Shown one piece after another: positions 44,832-56,900 of a DNA stretch of 64,000 bases; within the stretch, counting starts at the first letter, position 1, and the number at the start of each line of letters is the position of its first letter. The notes below the pieces were generated by a model. It searched no databases, was not told where the DNA came from, and saw nothing but the letters and a program-made list of their open reading frames with translations. The stretch spans positions 1,120,001-1,184,000 of the forward strand of contig OZ007570.1 in NCBI GenBank assembly GCA_963931925.1, read 5' to 3'. Source of the DNA: Onchidella celtica. Its lineage: Eukaryota; Mollusca; Gastropoda; Systellommatophora; Onchidiidae. The translations under genes and the position numbers were made by a program.

Positions 44832-46335
44832 CTCTCACGGCATTCTCGGCCCATGGTGATGACCACTCTAGTGTACTTGCCGGCCATCTTTTCGTCCACT
44901 TTCACATACTCGTCACCCCTTCACACATTGTCAAGTTCACACACTCTTTGTACAGTGGCCTCAGCTTCAGCTAACCATGATCTGCCTCGCTTTATTCTGC
45001 TACCTTTCCTGACATTCAGCTGGTCATGCAGCAGATGTTTTTGGTCTTTCGCCACTCTAAACATTGCCTTAACCTGGGCTAGTGTGTGCCTTGTTCAATA
45101 CTGGGGAGCCCGAGGATGTATCTCATTGCTGCTATCGGGGTGTCACGGGTGCATCCAAGGATGATTCTCATTCCAGTGTTTGGAATCTTTTCCAATTTCA
45201 TCAACTGTGTCTTGGAAATTGTGATGATGCCTAGACCATAGCCGATGACTGATAGCACTGTGGCTTTGAAAAGAATAAGCAATTGGCACTGTTCTAATCC
45301 GAGGGCAGCCATTGTCTTTACTGCAGCCAGACCACTTGCACAGCGCTTCACTATGTGGTTCACGTGCTCTTTAACACAGAGGGTTCTGTCAAACTTTATC
45401 CCAAGGTATTTAAGTTCCGTTACACGCTCGACATCTTCGCCTCCCATTCTCACTGGTTCAAGGCTTTTCTGCACTATGTGATTGTCTAGTGAGCACCAAA
45501 GTGCTGCTGCTTTAGCAGGGTTTACCACAGCATTGTGTTCTTCACACCATGACGTCAAACCTCCTTCAACGCTTCTTCCATAACGTCAACCATGGCGTTT
45601 CGTTCTGTGCCTGATGTATATAACAGTGCATCATCCGCAAATGTAAGAACTCTGCCCCTGGGAATGGTTATGTTGGCTAGCCGACTAGTGTAGATATTGT
45701 AGAGAACTGGAGATAGCGGTGATCCCTGTGGAAGTCCTGGCGTGATAGTGACTGGCTCTGACACCCACTGCTCCAAACGTAATGCTACTGTGCGTTTCAT
45801 CAGGGGGCTCGCGACCCAATTGACCAGGTATGGAACTGACTCACATTCAACCAGCAGGCTCAGGAGTCGCTCATATGATACTCTGTTATATGCATCTTCC
45901 AGGTCTACTGCCACAGCGAGTGTCTCTTCCTTTCGCTGAAATGCCTCATATGTGTCATAAGCAAATATTGCTGCATTTGCCCATGTGTCCTTTCCTTTTC
46001 TATAGCTTCCAAGGCTCGCTGGTAGTGCCTCCCCATACTCAAGGTCAGCTGCAAGGATCTGTGCAACCATTTTCTCCATTAATTTGCCAACTGTGTTTTG
46101 CATTGTTATCACTCGGTAACCATTTAGTTTGGTGTGATCTCTGCCTGGCTTGGGTATCACTGCCAAGTAGCTGTGCAACCAGCCTTCGGGAACGTCTCCC
46201 AGCATCAGACTCTCATTATACAAGTCGGCTAGTTCCTGCAGTTCATCGTCAGATAAGCTCCTTAGCTGATTATAGTCTATTTGATCGGGTCCTGGCGCAG
46301 TGTTTCTTGAGGCTGACAACATAGACTTAATGCCT
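44827..46335 (-). pseudogene. RNase H LINE, 5' part (reverse transcriptase)
   Basis: Minus-strand RT of an RNase H-bearing LINE. Blocks: NTAPGPDQIDYNQL, IPKPGRDHTKLNGYR, AVDLEDAYNRVSYERLL, TPGLPQGSPLSPVLYN and catalytic FADD in LTFADDALLY (about 45640), then CEEHNAVVNPAKAA and ELKYLGIKFD. The frame shifts near 45556 and again before 45079, with a stop near 44910. The left end (44827-44831) is the CAGCC duplication made by the nested LTR element; the rest of the LINE resumes at 38121. The 5' end is truncated near 46335, so the endonuclease is absent. Just upstream is a TTTACAG word like a splice acceptor, probably by chance. Confidence 0.8.
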
Positions 46336-46429
46336 TCAACTGTAAACAATAACAAAACACAAACATTGAGTGAAATGTACTGCAATAAAGTAGAAAAATC
46401 CGTGTAGCATAAAACACTCACATACACAG

Positions 46430-46555
46430 TCATTCACCCACACATACAAACACACACCTATCACCACACACACACACTCTCACACACACATACACACACA
46501 CATACTCACACACTCAAACACACACACTCATACACTCTCACACACATACACACAA
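46430..46555 (+). repeat. CA-rich microsatellite
   Basis: Imperfect (CA)n with CT and AT interruptions. Confidence 0.85.
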
Positions 46556-46856
46556 TCCACGGTGGTCTAGAGGCAAGGTGCTCACCTGTCATGCTGAAGT
46601 TACCGGTGTTCGAATCCAGGTGGGTGCAGGCATGTTGGATTTTTGGGATTGTTCCCATATTCTCCTGTCCCTGATCCTATGGTAGGTAGGATCGAGTACC
46701 TAGCCTTCTCGGATAAAGACGGAAAGCTCGGAGGGCCCGTGTGCACGTTAAAGACGTACCATGGCAGTTGGAAATCGAGAAGAGCAGGCCGAACAGGTTG
46801 AGGTTCACAGCAACACACGAGCAAGTGGAAAGTTGGCAAAAAAAAAAAAAAAACCG
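46556..46856 (+). mobile_element. tRNA-derived SINE (probable)
   Basis: The head looks like a tRNA gene: TGGTCTAGAGG as a box A-like word and GTTCGAATCC as box B (about 46610). A body with TTCTCGGATAAAGACGGAAA and GTGTGCACGTTAAAGA follows, the latter a phrase common in invertebrate SINEs. It ends in an A-run at about 46841-46854. The sequence at 46857-47215 (with GGTGTGGGCTGAGCGCTCGA and a repeated GTGATTGATTTTGTA tail) may be a second SINE-like piece. There is no acceptor stem, so it is not a functional tRNA. Confidence 0.6.
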
Positions 46857-47802
<946 letters not shown>

Positions 47803-47807
47803 ACAAA

Positions 47808-48232
47808 TAGGATCAGATCAGATCAGATCTCAGAATAGATCAGATCAGATCAGAATAGATCAGGTCAGATCAGATCAGAATAGATCAGATCAGATCAGAT
47901 CCGAATAGATCAGATCAGATCCGAATAGATCAGATCAGATCAGAATAGATCAGATCGGAATAGATCAGAATAGATCAGATCAGATCAGATCAGATCAGAT
48001 CAGAATAGACCATGTCAGAATAGATCAGATCAGAATAGATCAGATCAGAATAGATCAGATCAGATCAGAATAGATCAGATCAGATCAGAATAGATCATAT
48101 TAGATCAGAATAGATCAGATCAGAATAGATCAGAATAGATCAGATCAGAATAGATCCAAATATATCAGATCAAAATAGATCAGATCAGATGAGAATAGAT
48201 CAGATCAGATCAGAATAGATCAGATCAGATCA
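47808..48232 (+). repeat. GATCA/GAATA pentanucleotide satellite
   Basis: Irregular mixtures of GATCA and GAATA pentamers, about 425 bp, adjacent to the GATA array. It is rich in GATC sites. Confidence 0.95.
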
Positions 48233-48392
48233 GAAACAAGAAAACAAAACAAGGAAAGGAGGCACAAATGCCCACGGCAGCGACCCTCCAAAAGGAAAGA
48301 TCTACTACCTCTCAGTCTCACCACCTCAGTCATTGTCTTGGCAGTCCCTGAAGCAGGTTCCTGACAGATAAGTTGCAATTCAGTTAACATTA

Positions 48393-49355
48393 TTGTCTAT
48401 TAATTTTGTATTGTTTTATTCAATTTGTCTCTTGCTGTTTGCTCGGCACTTCTCGGAGATGGCATTATATGCAATGATCGAACACACCAGAGATGAAGAG
48501 AGTGCCGTGCAGTTTTTACGGCAGCATAGAGTTTTGTTGCAGACTCCACCTTCATGCAGCACCTGCGGTCGATTAATGTCGCAGATGAAATACGGTCGTG
48601 GTGAACAGAAGATGTGGAGATGTCCCACCCACAAGGCCATTAAGTTGAGTCTGAAGACGAGGTCTTTTTGGGACAAGTCCCATATTTCTTTTGTCAACAT
48701 TGCCCATCTTCTATATTTCTGGTCGTTCAAGACCACTGTGATTGGCATGCATCAGCATACCAACCTGGCACGGTCCACTGTTGTCCAGTGGTACAGCTAT
48801 TTTCGAGACATCTGTTCTCACCACCTGGTCAACAACCCATATCAGATTGGGGGACCGGGCCAGGTTGTTGAAATTGACGAAAGTTTGATGGCAAAGCGGA
48901 AAAACAATGTTGGACATGTCGTGGAGCAACGGTGGGTATTTGGTGGCATCTGCCCTGCCACAGGAGAGGGATTTCTCCAGCTTATTCCCAATAAGTCTGC
49001 CGCTACTCTGCTGCCTATTATAACCCAGAGAATTGCTCCTGGTAGCATCATTCATTCTGATGGGTTGCCATCGTACAACGATATCGCAACCCTTCCTGTC
49101 CAGCCTGCTTTTCAGCATTTAGTTGTCTTTCATAATCGCAACTTTGTGGATCCCGTAATGGGTGCCTGCACCAATCACGTCGAGTGCTATTGGAAGAACT
49201 GCAAACGGCGTTTCAAACAAATGGCTGGGGTGCACAACAGTATGCTCCCTGGTCATTTGGATGAGTTCATGTGGCGAGAGAGGTACGGCAAAACCCCACA
49301 AGACTGCCTTAACAATATTCTGCTGCATTTGTCCCAATGGTACCCTTTGCCTTAG
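48393..49355 (+). CDS. Merlin/ISXO2-type DDE transposase
   Basis: 320 codons, or 298 from the more likely start at 48459 (MALYAMIEH); the first 22 residues are hydrophobic and may be spurious. A zinc ribbon (CSTCGRLM ... WRCPTHK) precedes a helix-turn-helix-like part. Then comes the IS1595/ISXO2 catalytic domain: D in VVEIDESLMAKRK, RWVFGGICPATGEGF, D in IHSDGLPSYN, and E in TNHVECYWKNCKRRFKQMAG. Eukaryotic members of this family are Merlin transposons, which move by cut-and-paste. The frame is uninterrupted and all three acidic residues are present. Terminal inverted repeats were not located, so it may be a truncated transposon or a retained transposase-derived gene. Confidence 0.85.
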   Translation: MSINFVLFYSICLLLFARHFSEMALYAMIEHTRDEESAVQFLRQHRVLLQTPPSCSTCGRLMSQMKYGRGEQKMWRCPTHKAIKLSLKTRSFWDKSHISFVNIAHLLYFWSFKTTVIGMHQHTNLARSTVVQWYSYFRDICSHHLVNNPYQIGGPGQVVEIDESLMAKRKNNVGHVVEQRWVFGGICPATGEGFLQLIPNKSAATLLPIITQRIAPGSIIHSDGLPSYNDIATLPVQPAFQHLVVFHNRNFVDPVMGACTNHVECYWKNCKRRFKQMAGVHNSMLPGHLDEFMWRERYGKTPQDCLNNILLHLSQWYPLP

Positions 49356-49384
49356 TTCTGACGTAGTTTCCCATTTTAAGATTT

Positions 49385-49855
49385 ATTTACGCTATTTTCT
49401 TGTCTAATCCTTCTTTCGTCTCATTCATTTGTTTGTGTATTTTGAAGGTGTCTTCCCTTCTACTTGTAAGGGGTCAGTTGCTAGAGTTACCTTTATACAT
49501 GTCTAGTATAAGACCACGGAAATGGTGGCAATAAATGGTAGAGCTTTTCATTTCCAAACTCGGATCTCCTGTGGCAGGTCAGGCCCCGACACGTGGGTCC
49601 ACAGCTTGTCCTCATTGATGCAGTTACGCTATTTTCTTGTCTAATCCTTTTTTCATCTCATTCATTTCTTTGTGTATTTTGGTGTCTTGACAATGTATAC
49701 ACATCACAATCACAGTGATTTCTTTAAGACCACGGAAGTCGTGGCAATAAATGGTGGACTTTTTCATTTCTAGACTTGATCTCCTGTGGCAGGTCAGGTC
49801 CCTACATTTGGGCCCACAGCTTGTCCTCATTGATTCATATGCGCTTCTCTAATCC
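49385..49855 (+). repeat. Direct duplication of about 230 bp
   Basis: TACGCTATTTTCTTGTCTAATCC begins copies at about 49389 and 49626. Both later share AAGACCACGG, TGGCAATAAATGGT and CTCCTGTGGCAGGTCAGG, then CCACAGCTTGTCCTCATTGAT. Copies have diverged by substitutions and indels. It lies just downstream of the Merlin transposase ORF and could be part of that element. Confidence 0.8.
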
Positions 49856-50589
49856 TTTTTTTTTTTTTATCCCATTCAGGTTGATGAAATGTGCAGAGGA
49901 TTAAGGAAAACTGTAATTATTGCACTATCTTGCCTCTTGTATGAGTAGCCTGCATCATAAGCCTGTCAGTGTACAGCTGATGTCTGGTGGTAATATGGTA
50001 ATATAATACAACCTTACATAATAAAACAAATCACAGGACTTTTAACCCATCGCCGCTCAGAAAACTCAAATTTTCGTGAAATTTTACAAGTGCATCTCTT
50101 TTGACGTGCAGAAGTTTTTTGTGTGTTTTTAAATATTTGGAGACTTTTTTTTTTACTTACTCTCTGTAACTAATTTCGCCCCCAATCCTTTCTTATCCAA
50201 GAATTTAGCACATGGCGTTATCATTTCCTGCGGTTTGTTCACTATGAATCACACTGACCCATGAGCGAGTCAATGCCATTTTACGAGTTCTGACGGCGTG
50301 CGTGGAAGGGAGTGCAGTAAGACTCATCTAAAAACAAACAAATAACAACAACAGCGAAGTAAATCTGAAGTAAATGGCATGGTGAAGCATAATCACCCAG
50401 AACTGAAGTTGATGATTTATCCCAGGGTCTACGTGCAGGTAACGCAGGTAAACAAGAGGGAAGGAGAAAGTGTGGCAAGTGAATGACCGTGAATCGTTAT
50501 TTATAAGCGGCGATGAAGCGGAAAGAAAGCGGGCGGAGATAGTGAATTTGATTAGTTGTTGTTTTTTTTGTTTATAAACTGCCAACAAA
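49856..50589. other. Non-coding with dispersed repeat
   Basis: T-rich. 50205-50430 resembles parts of the block at 19330-20990 (see there). No gene recognised. Confidence 0.45.
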
Positions 50590-50892
50590 TGCAAACATGA
50601 GAATAGATCTATATAATAAAAATGAATTATGGTGAGCATTTCTGTGCATTGACCGCATTCCTATGTACGGCTGGGTTCTGCTCGGCAGTTGTAGCTAAGG
50701 CCAAATGTACAACTGCCACCAAATGCAAGCAAGAGAATATTCAAATATATATATCATGATGAGCATTTCTATTATGAAGAGAATTTAATATGTGCATTGA
50801 ACGCATTCCTATGTACGGCTGAGTTCTGCTCGGCAGTCGTAGCTAAGGCCAAATGTACAACTGCCACCAAATGCCAGCAAGAGAATATTCAA
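50590..50892 (+). repeat. Tandem repeat (about 2.5 copies) at the Polinton edge
   Basis: Units share CGCATTCCTATGTACGGCTG, TTCTGCTCGGCAGT and CCAAATGTACAACTGCCACC (about 50702 and 50852). The last unit runs straight into the truncated packaging ATPase reading frame. Confidence 0.85.
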
Positions 50893-51355
50893 AATTTTAG
50901 AAGAAGCTGGAAAACAAATTAATAGCGTAGCTCCAATTAATTGTCAATTTTATGAAAACGCAGATGATATTCCAGATCCAAGCAAATTAAACTCAACAGA
51001 TAAGAATTTAATTATTTTCGATGATAAAGAACTAAAGAAACAAAACAAATGCGAAGATTGTTATTGTAGAGGAAGACATAACAATATTGACTATTTCTAC
51101 CTAGGTCAAAATTATTTCAAATTGCCAAGACAAACAATAAGAGAGAACTCAAATTTTTTTTGTTTTTTCAAACAAGACGATAAAAATATAAGTCACATTT
51201 ATTATGATCATGTAAGTCATGATATGCCAATCGAAGAGTTTAAAAATCTTTGTAAAAATTGTTGGGAAGAACCTTATGGATTCCTTGTAATTGACAATTC
51301 TAGCAATAAATACAATGGAAAATATAGATATAAATTTGATACACTTTATACCTAA
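50893..51355 (+). pseudogene. Packaging ATPase (A32/FtsK-HerA type), C-terminal part
   Basis: About 154 codons remain, open to the TAA at 51353-51355. Visible blocks: LIIFDD (Walker B-like), CYCRGRHNNIDYFYLGQNYF (sensor-type GRHNN block), LPRQTIRENSNFF, YYDHVSHDMPIEEFKNLCK and EPYGFLVIDN, all usual in the packaging ATPase of Polintons. The Walker A P-loop half is missing because the element is cut at about 50893, where a tandem repeat begins. The product would power DNA packaging into capsids. This remnant cannot bind ATP normally. Confidence 0.82.
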
Positions 51356-51357
51356 AA

Positions 51358-52082
51358 ATGGATGAAATCTTAAGAGAAATCGCTAAAAACACAAGATAAA
51401 AATTTTCACAGCAAATTATTGTTAGTAATAATAAAACTGAATTAAGGACAGTGTTTATGCCTCCTTTAGAATTATACAGGGATAAACATTATGAAATCGC
51501 CTTAGTTAACTTAGAAACATACTATTCTTTTCCTAATGTAAGTGAAGAAAATAATATGTTTGAATATTATGATGGTTCAACTTGGAAAAAAGTGTATACC
51601 AACAGGCGCTTATGAAATTAAATCTTTAAATAATAAACTTCAAAACATGATTGGTGATGCTATAAATATCGAACCAAATAATCAAACTTTAAAATCCTTT
51701 ATGACAATCAAACGAGAATACAAAGTAAGTTTTAAAGAAAACAATACTCTTGCAGATTTATTAGGATTTCATCATGAAATTTATGAATCGGGAACCCATG
51801 AATCTGAAAACATTGTAAACATTCTTAGCATTAATAGTATTTTAGTTCATTTAAATATCATAAAGGGAAGTTAATGGTACACCCGTCCCGGTTATTTATT
51901 CTTTTTTCCCAAATGTATCTCCGGGATATAAAATAGTTGAGAATCCTAGAAATCTTGTTTTTCTGCCGATAGCTATGAAAACGATAAATAACTTAGAGGT
52001 TAAAATTACAGATCAAAATGATAAACCTTTAAATTTAAGAGGAGGAACTGTTGTCATAAGATTTCATATTAGAGAAATTTAA
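51358..52082 (+). pseudogene. Penton/minor capsid protein, broken
   Basis: Begins three bases after the ATPase stop. An in-frame TAA lies 13 codons in (51397-51399). A frame change follows near 51590 (around TWKK), and another near 51875. Recognisable blocks are KHYEIALVNLETYYSF, DLLGFHHEIYE, FFPNVSPGYKIVE and RGGTVVIRFHIREI, typical of Polinton penton-type minor capsid proteins with a jelly-roll fold. Length if unbroken would be about 240 residues. Three lesions make it inactive. Confidence 0.78.
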
Positions 52083-52118
52083 AAAAGAAATTTAACTTGT
52101 CTAAAAAATACATTTAAA

Positions 52119-52532
52119 ATGGCACTATCCAATTTCGATATTTTAAAAGCTGTTAAGGAATTAAAAATTCCTAATTTTAGAGGTGTGTTTTTAAGGACTG
52201 AATTACCTGAAAAACCGAGAAGAAAAGAATGTGGAATACTGAATTTAGGTGATGGAAAGAAAGGGGGAACTCATTGGGTAGCTTGGTATGCTAATAGTCA
52301 CAATGGCCAAAGGCATGACGGAGTCATTAAAAAAAATTATTTTGACAGTTATGGAATTCGACCTCCTTTAGAAATAATCAAATATCTTAGAGAGAAAAAA
52401 GGAGATAGTCAATATTCTACTAATCAAGTACAAGATCCGAACACAGTAATTTGTGGGCATTTGTGTTTGTATGTTTTAAAAGAATTATCAGAAGGAAAAC
52501 GTTTTCAAGAAATTATTAATAGTTTGTATTAA
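52119..52532 (+). CDS. Adenovirus-type cysteine protease (maturation protease)
   Basis: 137 codons with no break, 37 bp after the penton remnant. The catalytic arrangement of the adenain family can be followed: His in GTHWVAWY, acidic residue in YFDSYG, Gln in NQVQDPNT and Cys in CGHLCLYVL. These proteases trim capsid proteins during particle maturation. The length is close to that of other Polinton proteases. It is the only left-half gene that remains fully open, though its neighbours are dead. I would still regard it as part of a fossil element. Confidence 0.85.
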   Translation: MALSNFDILKAVKELKIPNFRGVFLRTELPEKPRRKECGILNLGDGKKGGTHWVAWYANSHNGQRHDGVIKKNYFDSYGIRPPLEIIKYLREKKGDSQYSTNQVQDPNTVICGHLCLYVLKELSEGKRFQEIINSLY

Positions 52533-52577
52533 GAAAGTCTGAACCTGTCTAACCCTGTCTAAAATTTTTCCTTAAAA

Positions 52578-53401
52578 ATGGTTGATAAATTTGGATTAAT
52601 GCCTAGTGGTGATATATCATCAACAACTATTATTCCATTTCATAGGTATGCAACCAATCTAGATGATTTAGAAAATGTAGAAGGTTTTAATGAAAATGGA
52701 AAGAAAGATTCTTTATATTGTTTCAAATTAAATGAAGAAGGTATATAATATGTTAGAAATGAAATTACAGATCCACCACCTCCTCAGTTTATAAGTGAAG
52801 TAAAAGATAAACCTATGAATTTTAATTTTTATAAATGTTGATGGAAAAATTAAAGTTATACCAGCCAAACACGAATGGGATGTTGATATTCAATTAAGAA
52901 GCGATAAAGTATCAACTAAAGGAAACAACAAAATATTATTACTACAAGTTTAGAACTCAGGTCGAATTATAGGAAGTTTGGTTCCACTTCCTAGATTTAG
53001 AGAGACAACAGTTTTAAAACGCCATGAAGAGGAATATTATCTTTCAAATGTTAAAGATGAGCTACGCACCATTCTAACTTTTAATTGTGAATTTGAGAAT
53101 GAAAAAAAAGATTCTTGAATAATTTCCAGTGGGTTCAACTTTAATTATTGAAGGTAAAGTTTTAGAATCTTTTGATGACAAATTAGAAATTATGGATGGA
53201 TTACAAATAAGTTATTCGGGAAATTCAAAAGATTTTCGAATAATTATAAAAAAACAAAAAGATGATTACAGAATCCGAAATATTCCTAATGAATTGACAA
53301 CCGAAAAAACAGATGATGATGTTAATTTTAAAAATATTCTCATAGAAACAGTTTATGATTCATCGGATATGATTTACACAATTACCAGTAACTTTAGATG
53401 A
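52578..53401 (+). pseudogene. Polinton gene of unknown function, copy A (broken)
   Basis: Starts MVDKFGLMPSGDISSTTI and has several in-frame stops and shifts (for example near 52746, 52840 and 53116). Fragments include NLDDLENVEGF, DSLYCFKLNEEG, HEWDVDIQLRSD, LVPLPRFRETTVLKRHEEEY and GSTLIIEGKVLESFDDKLE. The product is not recognised. Its position between protease and major capsid suggests a structural or assembly role. It resembles the next gene (copy B) at NLxxLENVxGF and NSLYCFxLK, so the pair looks like a tandem duplication. Confidence 0.6.
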
Positions 53402-53420
53402 AATAACTTATTTGTAAAAA

Positions 53421-53966
53421 ATGGATAACAAGAAAATTACTCCGCTTAATAACCATGCAGTTAACTTAGAAAATTTAGAAAATGTTGATGGTTTTTTATC
53501 CAGAGGAGAACTAAACAGTTTATATTGTTTTCAATTAAAGAGAAACGGAATATATTTAAAAGAACTGAATTTCCTGAAAAACCTGAATGGGATCTTGATA
53601 TTAAACCAGTTAAAGGTGAAAATAATTCATTAACATATAAAAATGATGGTTTAATGCAAGTAAAACTTATTTTTGAAAATATAGGATATGAAAGAATTAA
53701 TAGAAAAGATTATTTTGTTCATAAAAAGAGTAATAAAATGTTTGACAACTTTTTTTTAAAAATTCATTGGAAAGTTCAACTTTAATTTTTAATCAATATT
53801 CTATAGAAGAAAATAAAGAATCTACTCTAATTGTAAAAATTCATCATCATCTTATAGGAGTTGATCCTGAGAATGATAATACTGTATTTTAATCAAGATT
53901 ATCCTATTAGTAGAATACGATTTAGTTTTGCACCTGTTACAGATGCTCAAATTAGATATTATTAAA
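53421..53966 (+). pseudogene. Polinton gene of unknown function, copy B (broken)
   Basis: Starts MDNKKITPLNNHAVNLENLE. The frame shifts near 53545 and 53760 and again near 53890, with the last piece ending RIRFSFAPVTDAQIRYY and TAA at 53964-53966, immediately before the major capsid ATG. Shared words with copy A (NLENLENVDGF, NSLYCFQLK) indicate paralogy. No function is assigned. Confidence 0.6.
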
Positions 53967-55241
53967 ATGGAAGACATTTTGGAAATTAAAGAAGAATTCA
54001 AAGTAGATGAAAGTATTGAAAAATATGAATATCATGAATACAATCCAATTACCGGTACAAATTTAAACAGCAGAGGACAAATTAGAATAAATATTGAATT
54101 ACAAGATATTTTTACTCATCCAAGTGAAAGCTATAATAATTGAAGGTAGACTTACAAATACAGATGGAACATTATATGCTGCTGATGATAAAATAACTTT
54201 ATGTAATAATGGCATAATGTATAAATTTGTTTAATTTTATAAAATATCAGTTATCAGGACAAGAAATTGAAAATTTAAATCATCCAGGACGAGGAACAAC
54301 AATGTTAGGATTGCTCAAGTATCCTTCAAAATCACAAAGATTTAATTTATTGTGGATAAAAGATACTAACAACCAAATTAATAATAATAAAGGTTTTGAT
54401 ACAAGACAAAAGATATTGCTAAAATATCCTGATCCTGAAGGATTCTTTTCCTTTCTAATTCATCTGAAACATGTTTTCGGTTACGCAGAGGATTATGATA
54501 AGATTCTTTGCGGATTTACTCAACAACTTACTCTGTACAAAAGACCAGATTCAAATATTGCAATTTATAGAGATGATAAAACTGCCGAAGGAAAAGTTAC
54601 TCTTCATAAAATTTCATGGTATGTTCCACATGTTTTACCAGCAGATCAACAAAAGTTTGAATTATATAAAATTATTGAATCAAAAGCAAAAATAAATGTT
54701 GGTTATAAAAGTAGAAAATGTGATTCAATAACAGTTCCTATAGGAACCCAGTTTGCATGGAGGTTATCTGTAAAAGCTTCTCCCGAAAAACCTAGATGGA
54801 TCATAATAGCTTTTCAAACAAAAAATAGATCTGATCAAAAAGAAAATGCATCAATATTCAATAATCTGGATGTGAGAAATATTAATGTTCAATTAAATTC
54901 TAGGCGTTATCCAGAGGCTGATTATCAAATATCATTCCCTAAGTTTCAATTCTCTAGAATATATAATGATGCAGCATCATTCAGATCAAAATTTTATGAT
55001 AGATGAATTAGTTCGCAATCCAACTATTACCACTATTGATTATCAAACGCTTTATCCGTTATTTGTGTTTGATGTTTCAAAACAAAGTGAAAGGTTAAAA
55101 AATAGCATAACTGATATAATGGTTAAGACTACATTTAATAAAAATGTTCCTGCAGATACAACAGCTTATGCTTTAGTTATTTCTGATAAAATAATTTCAT
55201 TTCAATCTGATGGAAGGAATATGGCAGTTATTCAAAGTTAA
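53967..55241 (+). pseudogene. Major capsid protein (double jelly-roll), broken
   Basis: Starts MEDILEIKEEFKVDES. Frame breaks occur near 54140, 54230 and 54975. Conserved blocks in order: EYHEYNPITGTNLNS, LTNTDGTLYAADDK, YQLSGQEIENLNHPGR, TTMLGLLKYP, FGYAEDYDK, WYVPHVLPADQQK, EKPRWIIIAFQTK and FVFDVSKQSERLK. This is the layout of the Polinton/adintovirus hexon-type capsid protein. Length without the breaks would be about 420 residues. At least three frameshifts make it inactive. Confidence 0.82.
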
Positions 55242-55555
55242 TTCTATTTACCATTTCATATACAATATTAGTGAAATCATCAACAGAGTTGCAGCTTTGC
55301 TGATCAGAATATGGAAGAGTTTTAATACCATCATCAAGTATATATATATATAAGGACTTAGAGCTTTCTTATTTATTTCTTTTATGTACATTTCGTATGC
55401 ATAGAATGAAAACCGTATAACTCCAAAATTTGCGATTTTTGGTTTTTTTAATAAAATAAATCTGCAAAGAACGATCTACATTTTGGTACCGGTCTCATTA
55501 CTGTATGTTGATAAATGGTAGAGATATCAATACTTTTATGATCTCACTTATATCA

Positions 55556-55850
55556 CATTTTGAGGATGAACATCTTGTATCTATAGATGCACGGTGTTCA
55601 TTGCACGGGCATTCGCTCTTTCCACTTGATCAAAGAGAATGAAAAGCCTACAAGTCAAGATGTATGATGTTCATCTTACGGACAGCCGCGCTTTCCACAT
55701 GATCACAGAGAATGAATATCGTGCAAATAAAGATGTATGATGTTCATCTTATGGGCACCCATGGAAACTGCTTCCACCTGATCACGAAGGATGAACAACC
55801 TGTAACTCACCATGTACGGTGTTCATTCTTTCGGATCTGATAGCTGGGAG
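55556..55850 (+). repeat. Degenerate tandem repeat, about 90-bp period
   Basis: Successive units share TTCCACNTGATCA, GAATGAA and GATGTATGATGTTCATCTT. Three to four diverged copies. Confidence 0.75.
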
Positions 55851-56867
55851 AATTTTTTTCAGAATGAGAACCATGTATCTGCATATACTTGAGTTTCATT
55901 TAACAGTTTTTCCCATTGTTGGGCGGTAAACTTTTACATGAACAACGGATAAAGCATTTTGAAATTCAAATACTGGGATAAATTAATAAGTTAATGCTTA
56001 CAACACTTTCATCTTTAAGTCATTCATCGGGATTTCATATGTATGAATAAGGAATTTCACAACACACAGTTAATCGGAACTGACGCTTCTGTATCAAACA
56101 CTGGCTGCTTTAGAAGTGCAGTTTGGGGGTGGGGGTGCAATGTAAGTACTTGCGAAGTGGCTGACGAGCCCTGACCTTCGTCGGCGAGTCTTTGTTACGT
56201 TTTCGCATTTCGATACGAGGCGCCGATCAGAGGGAACTCAGAACGATGTGCAATCCGTTTGATCTTGTTCGGCAGTGGCTCGCAATATAAGCTCCTCCCA
56301 TTTTTAGGAAGCCTTTGTCTGGGCATACGTCATATTGCAATTGGAAGGTCTAGCCAACGTAATGATGATTGGTTGTGGTTGGTTATAGCCAAATCTTTGT
56401 CTCGGCCGAATGACTGGCTTCGTTGTAAAATGCTTATGAATACACGTGGGTCAATGGCAATAGCCATAGGCTGAGTCCGAGGCGTTCTCACAACGTTGAG
56501 ACCCTCGAGAGACAAAGATCTTAGCCTTTGCTTATGAATGCCGCAGTGAACTGAGGACCTTGCAAGATAGGAGCATGTACATGTATTTAACCGAGGCGCT
56601 GTCGGTAACTGTACTACAGAATCTGCATGGTCACTGTGAACAAGAATGCAACCAAACTGTCATTTCAGTAAATAGTTATTTGATAATAGTGAGGGAGGGG
56701 GAAAATCTCAAGCTTTCTATAATCTGTGCTGATTCAGGGTGAATGTTGGAACTTAAAAACAATAGATAAATAATAGCGATAAGATCTATGAAATGATCAT
56801 GGCAGGAAAAAAAAAGGTATGCCAATGGGTTTGGTCAAACACCCTCTACACATGTAGAGGGTAAATG

Positions 56868-56900
<33 letters not shown>

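Noticed and set aside
46300-46345. Splice acceptor turning the RNase H LINE RT into an exon of a domesticated gene
   Set aside because: The RT has frameshifts and stops, and the acceptor-like word coincides with a simple 5' truncation.
46556-46630. A functional tRNA gene
   Set aside because: Box A and box B words are present but the acceptor stem and overall fold are absent; it fits a SINE head better.
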